A stretch of 5,877 nucleotides of DNA, taken from assembly GCA_902806215.1 (NCBI GenBank), contig CADCVT010000197.1, positions 1 to 5,877 of the forward strand. The letters are read 5' to 3'. Of the stretch, positions 1-5,424 are shown in pieces; positions within the stretch are counted from its first letter, which is position 1, and the number at the start of each line of letters is the position of its first letter. The translations under genes and the position numbers were made by a program. This DNA is from an uncultured Solirubrobacteraceae bacterium. Lineage in GTDB: Bacteria > Actinomycetota > Thermoleophilia > Solirubrobacterales > Solirubrobacteraceae. The notes below the pieces were generated by a model. That model did no database searches and was not told the DNA's origin. It saw nothing but the letters and a program-made list of their open reading frames with translations.

Positions 1-303
1 GCCGGTCAGCGCTTCCAGTGCACGAGCCGCCGTCAGATCACCATCACCGTCCCGAAGGTCGGCAACAGCCGCCTCAAGTCGGTCCGCGTGACGGTCAACG
101 GCAAGCGCCACCGCGGTCAGCTCCGCGGCCGCAAGTCGGTGCGCGTCTCGCTGGCGACGAAGCTCAAGGGCCGCTACACGGTGAAGGTCACCGGCGTGAC
201 CCGCAGCGGCAAGCGCGTGAGCACCACGCGCTACTACCGCACCTGCACGCCGAAGGGCACCCCGCTGCCCGCCGGCGCGCCGAAGTCGAAGATCAAGGGC
301 TAG
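1..303 (+). CDS. C-terminal end of a basic, probably secreted beta-rich protein (5' truncated)
   Basis: The reading frame is open from the first base and ends at TAG 301-303, giving 100 residues of a protein whose start lies outside the window. The visible part is rich in Lys and Arg and alternates short hydrophobic beta-strand stretches (ITITVPKV, SVRVTVNGK, SVRVSL, RYTVKVTGVT) with Gly/basic turns. This is the pattern of an Ig-like or beta-sandwich module. Cys7 and Cys82 are the only cysteines and flank the module, so they could form a disulfide, which fits export. Similar basic C-terminal modules ending in a Tyr-Arg-Thr-Cys-like stretch are, from memory, common at the ends of extracellular proteins of Solirobacterales. 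The function of the full protein cannot be inferred. The reading frame is well supported by codon bias and by the stop lying just before a hairpin. Confidence 0.7.
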   Translation, partial: AGQRFQCTSRRQITITVPKVGNSRLKSVRVTVNGKRHRGQLRGRKSVRVSLATKLKGRYTVKVTGVTRSGKRVSTTRYYRTCTPKGTPLPAGAPKSKIKG

Positions 304-332
304 CGGAAACTCGCTAGCGCTCGCTTTCGGTC

Positions 333-359
333 GGGAGATCGCCCAGGGGGCGATCTCCC
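333..359 (+). terminator. Strong GC hairpin, probable transcription terminator
   Basis: Bases 333-344 (GGGAGATCGCCC) are perfectly complementary to 348-359 (GGGCGATCTCCC), giving a 12-bp stem with a 3-nt loop. It lies 30 bases after the stop of the upstream gene and ends 14 bases before the proposed davA -10 element. There is no T-tract, which is usual for terminators in high-GC actinobacteria. It probably isolates davA from the upstream gene. The alternative is a regulatory palindrome upstream of the davA promoter. Confidence 0.6.
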
Positions 360-373
360 CGCCGTCTGCCGGT

Positions 374-379
374 TAGGCT
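374..379 (+). promoter_or_regulatory. Candidate -10 box (TAGGCT) for a leaderless davA transcript
   Basis: TAGGCT matches the actinobacterial TANNNT -10 pattern and lies 7 bases before the GTG start at 387. Transcription starting 6-8 bases downstream of it would begin at or next to the start codon. No Shine-Dalgarno sequence is visible between the hairpin at 333-359 and the start. I see no convincing -35 element, since that region is occupied by the hairpin. This is an inference from position and pattern only. Confidence 0.4.
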
Positions 380-386
380 CGCGGCC

Positions 387-1166
387 GTGAAGGTCGCGCT
401 CCTCCAGGCCGCAGGCGTCCCCGGTGACGTCGCCGCCAACCTCGCGGCGATACGCCGCGCCGCGCACGAGGCCGCCGATGGCGGCGCCCGGCTGATCGTG
501 TTCCCGGAGGCGTTCGTCACCGGCTACAACATCGGCGCCGAGATGCTGCTCGCGCTCGCCGAGCCGGCCGGCGGCGAGCACGTCCGCGCGCTGCGCACGA
601 TCGCCGCCGAGGCGGGGATCGCCGTGCTCTGCGGCCTCCCCGAGCTCGACGGCGACAGCGTGTTCAACAGCGCCGTGCTGATCGACCGCGACGGCGAGGT
701 GCTGCTCGCCTACCGCAAGACGCACCTCTACGGCGACCTCGACCGCGGCGCGTTCCGTGCCGGCGACGCGCTCGCCCCGGTGGTCGAGATCGACGGCGTC
801 CGGGTCGGTGTGCTCGTCTGCTACGACATCGAGTTCCCGGAGGCGGCGCGTGCGCTTGCCGTCGCGGGCGCGCACCTCGTCGCCGTGCCGACGTCGCTGA
901 TGGAGCCGTCGGGGTGGATCGCCGAGACGCTCGTCCCGGCGCGCGCGGCCGAGAACCAGGTCTACGTCGCGTACTGCAACCGCGTCGGCACCGAGGGCGA
1001 GCTCGACTACGTCGGCCTCTCGTCGGTCTGCGCGCCGGACCCGTCGGGCAACGTGTTCGCGGGCAACGCGGAGACGCTGCTCTACGCCGACGTGGATCCG
1101 GCCGCGGTCGACGAGGCCAAGGGCCGGCACGACTACCTGCGCGACCGCCGGCCCGGCCTCTACTGA
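387..1166 (+). CDS. davA: Carbon-nitrogen hydrolase, probable 5-aminopentanamidase (DavA-like)
   Basis: This 259-residue cytoplasmic amidase belongs to the nitrilase superfamily. The predicted reaction is 5-aminopentanamide plus water to 5-aminovalerate plus ammonia, the second step of the aminovalerate route of lysine catabolism. The Glu-Lys-Cys catalytic triad is complete: Glu41 in FPEAF, Lys111 in YRKTHLYGD, and Cys145 in VCYDIEFPE. The motifs TGYNIG (45-50), YRKTHLYGDLD and CYDIEFPE, and the length, agree with my recollection of Pseudomonas putida DavA (264 aa). The GTG at 387 is chosen because the protein begins at the first beta strand typical of the family (MKVALLQA) and a -10-like TAGGCT lies just upstream. 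The stop codon shares one base with the start of the monooxygenase gene, which would supply the amide substrate. The family is certain. The substrate is inferred from the partner, and 4-guanidinobutyramide is the main alternative. Confidence 0.85.
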   Translation: MKVALLQAAGVPGDVAANLAAIRRAAHEAADGGARLIVFPEAFVTGYNIGAEMLLALAEPAGGEHVRALRTIAAEAGIAVLCGLPELDGDSVFNSAVLIDRDGEVLLAYRKTHLYGDLDRGAFRAGDALAPVVEIDGVRVGVLVCYDIEFPEAARALAVAGAHLVAVPTSLMEPSGWIAETLVPARAAENQVYVAYCNRVGTEGELDYVGLSSVCAPDPSGNVFAGNAETLLYADVDPAAVDEAKGRHDYLRDRRPGLY

Positions 1167-2788
1167 TGGCGGCCCTCCCCTCCGCGCCCGTCGACGCGCC
1201 GCACGCCGACCACCGGCCGATCACGATGATCGGGCCGGACTTCCCGTTCGGCTACGACGACTACGTGCGCCACCCCGCGGGGCTCGGCACGGTGCCGGAC
1301 GCTGCGCACGGCACCGAGGTCGCGATCGTCGGCGCGGGGCTGTCGGGGATCGTCGCCGCGTACGAGCTCGCGCGCATGGGTCTGAAGCCGGTCGTCTACG
1401 AGGCCGACCGCGTCGGCGGCCGGCTGCGCACCGAGCGCTTCGACGGCCACCCCGACGCGTTCGCCGAGATGGGGGCGATGCGGTTCCCGCCGTCCTCGAC
1501 GACGCTCTTTCACTACATCGAGCAGGCGGGGCTCACGACGACGCCGTTCCCCAACCCGCTCACCCCGGCGGCGGGCAGCACCGTCGTCGACCTCAAGGGC
1601 GTCAGCCACTACGCAACGACGCTCGAGGAGCTGCCGGCGGTGTTCGGCGACGTCGCCCGTGCATGGGCCGCCGCGCTCGAGGAGGGCGCGGCGTTCGGCG
1701 AGATGCAGGCCGCGATCCGCGCGCGCGACGTGCCGAGGATCAAGGCGCTGTGGGACCCGATGGTCGCCGCGCTCGACGACGAGACCTTCTACGGCTTCCT
1801 CGCGAAGTCGCCGTCGTTCTCGCGCTTCAGCTTCCGCGAGATCTTCGGCCAGGTCGGCTTCGGGACGGGCGGCTGGGACACCGACTTCCCCAACTCGATG
1901 CTGGAGATCCTGCGCGTCGTCTACACCGGCGCCGACGACGAGCACCGCTCGATCGCCGAGGGCTCGCAGGCGCTGCCCGAGCGGTTGTGGGAGCAGGCCG
2001 GCGGCGGCGCGACGCGGCCCGCCGCCGTCGCGATGGCCGCCGACGGCGACGGCGTGCTCATCACCGACGCCGCCGGTGACGCGCGCCGCTATGCGGCCGT
2101 CATCTTCACGCCGCAGAGCTGGCTCATGCTCACGCGGATGCGCGTCGACGAGGCGCTGTTCGCGCCGGACGCGTGGACCGCGATGGAGCGCACGCACTAC
2201 ATGGAGGCGTCGAAGATCTTCGTGCTCGTCGACCGCCCGTTCTGGAAGGACGTGGACGAGGCGACCGGGCGCCACGCGATGTCGATGACGCTCACCGACC
2301 GGATGCCGCGCGGCACGTACCTGATCGACCTCGGCGACGACCGCCCGGGCGTCGTCTGCCTCTCCTACACGTGGACCGACGACTCGATGAAGTGGCTGTC
2401 GCTGTCGGTGCAGGAGCGCGTCGACGTGGCGGTCGACGCGCTGCGCTCGATCTATCCCGACGTCGACCTGCACGAGCGGATCATCGCGCCGCCGGTCAGC
2501 GTGTCGTGGGAGCACGAGCCCTGGTTCATGGGCGCGTTCAAGGCGAACCTCCCCGGCCACTACCGCTACCAGCGCCGGCTCTTCTGCCACTTCATGGAGG
2601 GCGGCCCGATCTTCCTCGCCGGCGACGACGTGTCGTGGACGGCGGGCTGGGCGGAGGGCGCGGTGCAGACCGCGCTCAACGCGGTGTGGGGCGTGCAGCG
2701 CCGTCTGGGCGGGTCGACGCACCCCGACAACCCGGGCCCGGGCGACCGCTTCGCCGAGCTCGCCCCGGTCGCGCTGCCGGAGGACTAG
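1166..2788 (+). CDS. davB: FAD-dependent L-lysine 2-monooxygenase-like flavoenzyme (DavB-like)
   Basis: This 540-residue member of the flavin monoamine oxidase superfamily is predicted to convert L-lysine and O2 to 5-aminopentanamide, CO2 and water. The FAD-binding Rossmann motif is at 53-61 (AIVGAGLSG), with acidic Glu79, GGRLRT at 84-89 and a C-terminal FAD-contact segment at 483-497 (FLAGDDVSW onward). Signatures recalled from Pseudomonas lysine 2-monooxygenase recur throughout: GPDFPF (23-28), HPAGLG (36-41), PNPLTP, FGQVGFGTGGWD, SMTLTDR, and THPDNPGPGD near the end. Asp240 matches the Asp recalled as binding the lysine side chain (Asp238 there). Ala256 replaces the recalled active-site Cys254. 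The protein is about 20 residues shorter than the Pseudomonas enzyme, mostly in one loop near residue 280. The frame stays open upstream of 1166 inside davA, but ATG 1166 gives the family's normal N-terminus and a TGATG junction, implying translational coupling. Arginine 2-monooxygenase is an alternative; a generic L-amino-acid oxidase is less likely. Confidence 0.87.
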   Translation: MAALPSAPVDAPHADHRPITMIGPDFPFGYDDYVRHPAGLGTVPDAAHGTEVAIVGAGLSGIVAAYELARMGLKPVVYEADRVGGRLRTERFDGHPDAFAEMGAMRFPPSSTTLFHYIEQAGLTTTPFPNPLTPAAGSTVVDLKGVSHYATTLEELPAVFGDVARAWAAALEEGAAFGEMQAAIRARDVPRIKALWDPMVAALDDETFYGFLAKSPSFSRFSFREIFGQVGFGTGGWDTDFPNSMLEILRVVYTGADDEHRSIAEGSQALPERLWEQAGGGATRPAAVAMAADGDGVLITDAAGDARRYAAVIFTPQSWLMLTRMRVDEALFAPDAWTAMERTHYMEASKIFVLVDRPFWKDVDEATGRHAMSMTLTDRMPRGTYLIDLGDDRPGVVCLSYTWTDDSMKWLSLSVQERVDVAVDALRSIYPDVDLHERIIAPPVSVSWEHEPWFMGAFKANLPGHYRYQRRLFCHFMEGGPIFLAGDDVSWTAGWAEGAVQTALNAVWGVQRRLGGSTHPDNPGPGDRFAELAPVALPED

Positions 2789-2797
2789 CGCCGCTAG
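2785..2797. repeat. 13-nt palindrome CTAGCG-C-CGCTAG over the davB stop codon
   Basis: Bases 2785-2790 (CTAGCG) are the exact reverse complement of 2792-2797 (CGCTAG) around a single C. The davB TAG stop lies inside the left arm. The word CGCTAGCGC at 2792-2800 also occurs at 312-320, just after the stop of the first gene. A loop of one base makes a cruciform or RNA hairpin unlikely, so a protein-binding palindrome or chance is more plausible. Confidence 0.35.
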
Positions 2798-2814
2798 CGC
2801 CAGTTCACGCGCGC

Positions 2815-2830
2815 GGGCGCGTTGGCGCCC
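2815..2830 (+). promoter_or_regulatory. Short GC hairpin immediately before the M14 gene start
   Basis: GGGCGC (2815-2820) pairs perfectly with GCGCCC (2825-2830) across a GTTG loop, and the stem ends 2 bases before the ATG at 2833. It occupies the place where a ribosome binding site should be, and no Shine-Dalgarno sequence is visible. It could act as a weak terminator for davAB or as a structure limiting initiation on the M14 message. At this GC content a 6-bp stem may also be chance. Confidence 0.35.
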
Positions 2831-2832
2831 CC

Positions 2833-4683
2833 ATGAAGCTCGCTCGCCTGCTCGGTCTCCTGCTGCTCGTCCTGGCCATCCCGTCGCAGGCGGCGGCGTC
2901 GCCGGTGCAGTGCGAAGGGCTCGAGCTCTCGACCGACGGGCGCGTGTTCCCCGAGCCGCGCGTGAGCACGCAGTTCCTGCGCTTCGACGAGTTCCAGTGC
3001 GGCATGGCGCTCCTCGAGAAGCGCCACCCCGCGCTCATCGACGTCAAGCGCGTCGGGACCTCGCCCGGCGGCAAGCCGGTCATCGACGTGCTCCTGACCG
3101 ACGAGCGCGTCAAGCCGGCCAAGGGCAAGGAGAAGGAGAAGCTGCTCGTCGTGTCCTCGATCCACGGCGACGAGGTCGGCGGCCGCGAGGGCGCGGTGCG
3201 CGTCATCGAGGACATGGTCGATCCGCGCTTCCTCGCGAACGAGGCGTGGGTGCAGAAGGTGCTCGACCAGTACGTGGTCCACCTCGTCTTCCCGAATCCC
3301 GACGGGTGGGTCAACGGCGACGTGCTCGGCTCCGACGGCGCGGGCACGACCGCCTCGCGCGGCAACGAGCACGGGACCGACCTCAACCGCCAGTTCCCGG
3401 TCAAGGGCTGGATCTCCACGGCGAACAAGACACTGGCCGAGCCCGAGGGCCGTGGCCTGCTCGACACGCTCTTCGCGAAGGACGGCTGGTACCTCGGCAC
3501 CGACAACCACGGCCAGCTCCACGACACCTACGCGGCTGCCGGCCTGCAGATCGTCGGGCAGTTCGACTTCCAGAAGTCCGAGACGCTCGCGCGCTTCGCC
3601 GACGGCATCACCGAGTCGATGAAGGAGTACGACGTGCTCGGCTCGCTCGAGGACCTGCGCGCCGCCGCCGGCGCCGACCTCGGCGCGTACCACTGGGGCA
3701 CGCTCTACGACATGCTCGGCTACTCGGCGTCGGGCTCGATGATCGACCACTACAACACGGCCGACGGGCTGAACGGCACCGGCTTCGCGACCGAGCTCAC
3801 CGTCGGGCGCGAGGTCAACTGGCTGACCTACCCGCCCCAGCTCAACCAGGTCTGGGTCGACTCGATCCGCGCGATCAACTACACGATGTTCCGTCAGGCG
3901 ATCGACCGCAAGCGCTTCACCTTCCCGGTCGGGTCGCGCGCCGCGTACGTGCGCGACCCGAAGGTCATCCGCCACGACGACGCCAACGGCTCGGGCTACG
4001 AGCGCAAGGCCGGCGAGACGATCCCGCAGAAGCCGTACCGCGTCTCGCGCATGAAGTTCTTCGAGGACCTCAACGACGACGCGTCGCGGCCGCTCGCGCA
4101 GCTGCGTGTGGGCAAGGCGCGCGGTCGCCTCAACCGCTACGAGACGCTCGTCCTCGCCGGCGACGCGATGCCCGAGGGCTCCGACGAGCAGCGCTGGTAC
4201 GCCGACCTGCGCCGCTGGGTCGACCGCGGAGGGACCCTGGTCGTGACCGACGGCGCGGTGCAGGGGCTCGCGAAGATGGGGCTGCTCGACAAGTCCGCGA
4301 TCACGATGGACAAGCACTACGTGGGCTTCGTCGACTTCACCGATCGCGACGACCCGCTCACCGAGGGCCTGCGCGGCGTCGCCTCGCAGACCTACGACAC
4401 CGTGCCGATCGGCTACCAGTTCGGCTCGTCCGCGCAGAACAGCGCGCCGAACTGGAAGGTCGCGAAGGCCGCGTGGGAGGCCAAGGGCGGCCGGACGCTC
4501 GGCACGAACGGCAAGGACAAGACGATCTACGGCGAGCTGCCGGTCGGCGAGGGGCGCGTGCGCTTCCTCGGCGCGCTCCTGCCGGACCCGACCGAGGCGT
4601 TCTACCACCCGTACGGGCTGCAGAACTACGCGGTCACCTACACCGGCTACACGCTGCTCGAGAACATGCTCAAGCGGCCGTAG
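2833..4683 (+). CDS. Secreted M14-type zinc carboxypeptidase-like protein with C-terminal GATase-like domain
   Basis: This 616-residue protein is predicted to hydrolyse peptide or peptidoglycan-derived substrates outside the cell. Residues 1-22 form a signal peptide (basic MKLAR start, Leu-rich core, AAA-SP cleavage site), which decides the ATG at 2833, although the frame stays open far upstream inside davB. The M14 metal site is visible as His111 and Glu114 in SIHGDEVGG and His226 in TDNHG, with DLNRQFP at 183-189 as the substrate-carboxylate Asn/Arg motif. The likely catalytic glutamate is Glu321 in FATELTVGR. Only two cysteines occur (27 and 56) and could pair. Residues from about 400 onward form a second alpha/beta domain (YETLVLAGD at 436, then WVDRGGTLVVTDG around 462-474) resembling glutamine-amidotransferase-like or DUF4350-like folds, without an obvious catalytic Cys. 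It starts 44 nt after davB and may be cotranscribed. Substrate specificity cannot be read from the sequence. Confidence 0.82.
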   Translation: MKLARLLGLLLLVLAIPSQAAASPVQCEGLELSTDGRVFPEPRVSTQFLRFDEFQCGMALLEKRHPALIDVKRVGTSPGGKPVIDVLLTDERVKPAKGKEKEKLLVVSSIHGDEVGGREGAVRVIEDMVDPRFLANEAWVQKVLDQYVVHLVFPNPDGWVNGDVLGSDGAGTTASRGNEHGTDLNRQFPVKGWISTANKTLAEPEGRGLLDTLFAKDGWYLGTDNHGQLHDTYAAAGLQIVGQFDFQKSETLARFADGITESMKEYDVLGSLEDLRAAAGADLGAYHWGTLYDMLGYSASGSMIDHYNTADGLNGTGFATELTVGREVNWLTYPPQLNQVWVDSIRAINYTMFRQAIDRKRFTFPVGSRAAYVRDPKVIRHDDANGSGYERKAGETIPQKPYRVSRMKFFEDLNDDASRPLAQLRVGKARGRLNRYETLVLAGDAMPEGSDEQRWYADLRRWVDRGGTLVVTDGAVQGLAKMGLLDKSAITMDKHYVGFVDFTDRDDPLTEGLRGVASQTYDTVPIGYQFGSSAQNSAPNWKVAKAAWEAKGGRTLGTNGKDKTIYGELPVGEGRVRFLGALLPDPTEAFYHPYGLQNYAVTYTGYTLLENMLKRP

Positions 4684-5338
4684 CCGCAGCGTCGAGCCGC
4701 GTGCGGATGGCGGTCGCCGCGCGCTCGAAGACCTTCTCGTCGTGCATGAGCTGGAAGTGCTGGTTGGCGGCGGCACCGACGGCGTCGAGCTCGAACGCGA
4801 GCTGATCGGGGTCGATCGACGGGTCGAGGTCGCCGGCCTCCTGCGCCTTGCGGACCTCGCGGGCGAGGAACGCGATGAACTCGCGCGCGTCGTCCATGAC
4901 GACATCGCGCACCGGGCCCGTCGAGCGGCTGTCGAACTCCGCCTTGACGGTGTTGAAGAAGCAGCCGCCGCGGAAGATCTCGCCGCGGTAGTAGGCGAGC
5001 CAGTCGTTCATCAGGCGCTCGACCCGCTCGCGCCCGCGGGGCAGCTCGCGTGACGGCCTGACGACGTTGTCGACGAAGCGCCGGCGGGCGGCGTCGATCG
5101 TCGCGAGCTGGAGCTCCTCCTTCGAGCCGAAGTGCGCGAACAGCCCGCTCTTGCTCATGCCGAGCTCGGTGGCGAGGCGGCCGATCGTCAGGCCTTCGAG
5201 GCCCTCTATGGACGCGAGGTCGGCGGCCGTGTCGAGGATCGACTCGCGCGTCCGGTTGCCGCGGCGCTTGCGGCCGTCCGCCTCGTCGTCCTGCGGAGGC
5301 TGGACCTGGGCGAGCGTCTCGAGATCGTCGGGGGTCAT
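4670..5338 (-). CDS. TetR/AcrR-family transcriptional repressor
   Basis: This 222-residue regulator (from ATG 5338) has an acidic N-terminal extension of about 20 residues, then a basic KRRGNRTRESILDTAADL helix. The TetR helix-turn-helix lies at about 51-70 (LTIGRLATELGMSKSGLFAHF), followed by GSKEEL. The C-terminal ligand and dimer part contains GGCFFNTVKAEFDSR (124-138), a GGC...EFD signature I recall from other actinobacterial TetR proteins. The effector is unknown. It is divergent from an MFS efflux gene and is predicted to repress that gene and itself through the sites at 5357-5400. An upstream in-frame GTG at 5359 would add 7 residues but lies inside the operator, so ATG 5338 is preferred. 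An AGGA lies very close to this ATG, so initiation signals are weak for either start. Its 3' end overlaps the convergent M14 gene by 14 bp. Confidence 0.88.
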   Translation of the reverse strand: MTPDDLETLAQVQPPQDDEADGRKRRGNRTRESILDTAADLASIEGLEGLTIGRLATELGMSKSGLFAHFGSKEELQLATIDAARRRFVDNVVRPSRELPRGRERVERLMNDWLAYYRGEIFRGGCFFNTVKAEFDSRSTGPVRDVVMDDAREFIAFLAREVRKAQEAGDLDPSIDPDQLAFELDAVGAAANQHFQLMHDEKVFERAATAIRTRLDAAATAA

Positions 5339-5356
5339 GTCCTGCGGAGAAAGTAG

Positions 5357-5374
5357 CACGACCGTTCGGTTGTG
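5357..5374. promoter_or_regulatory. Operator 1: imperfect 18-bp palindrome for the TetR regulator
   Basis: CACGACCGTTCGGTTGTG has the paired half-sites CAC-ACCG and CGGT-GTG, broken only by one mismatched pair and the TT centre. Size and symmetry fit a TetR-dimer site. It lies just upstream of the tetR ATG, beside a possible minus-strand -10 (TACTTT, bases 5355 to 5350), which suits autorepression. Assignment to this TetR is inferred from position. Confidence 0.6.
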
Positions 5375-5386
5375 TGGTACAAAGCA

Positions 5387-5400
5387 CGACCGATCGTTCT
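5387..5400. promoter_or_regulatory. Operator 2: related site CGACCGATCGTTCT upstream of the MFS gene
   Basis: GACCGATCGTTC (5388-5399) is a palindrome around CGATCG with one mismatched pair. Its left half AGCACGACCG (5383-5392) repeats exactly at 5355-5364 in operator 1, and 13 of 14 bases match when extended by four. The two centres are 28 bp apart. This site lies between a weak candidate plus-strand -10 (TACAAA, 5378-5383) and the MFS ribosome binding site, a position suited to blocking transcription of the transporter. Confidence 0.5.
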
Positions 5401-5410
5401 TTTTCTTTCT

Positions 5411-5415
5411 GGAGG
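5411..5415 (+). promoter_or_regulatory. Canonical Shine-Dalgarno GGAGG of the MFS gene
   Basis: GGAGG lies 9 bases before the ATG at 5425, after a pyrimidine-rich leader (5397-5410). It fixes the MFS start and is the only clear Shine-Dalgarno sequence in the window, in contrast to davA, davB and the M14 gene. Confidence 0.75.
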
Positions 5416-5424
5416 CACCTGGTC

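Noticed and set aside
914..1165. In-frame upstream extension of the flavoenzyme reading frame
   Set aside because: It lies entirely inside davA and translates to low-complexity Arg/Gly-rich sequence. ATG 1166 gives the normal family N-terminus and a TGATG junction.
2173..2832. In-frame upstream extension of the M14 reading frame
   Set aside because: It overlaps davB and encodes Arg/Pro-rich noise. A clear signal peptide begins at ATG 2833.
300..4905. Long open frames on the minus strand opposite davA, davB and the M14 gene (for example 300-1130, 1160-2722, 2794-4905)
   Set aside because: They mirror real genes in GC-rich DNA, have biased Arg/Ala/Val/His-rich translations with no recognisable motif, and run across gene boundaries.
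5336..5359. GTG at 5359 as the start of the TetR gene
   Set aside because: It falls inside the 18-bp operator palindrome and a possible promoter. ATG 5338 leaves the DNA-binding domain intact. The choice is not certain.
5397..5410. T-rich stretch read as a Rho-independent terminator
   Set aside because: The only upstream dyad is the operator-like CGATCG palindrome, which is too short for a terminator stem. The tract directly precedes a GGAGG ribosome binding site.
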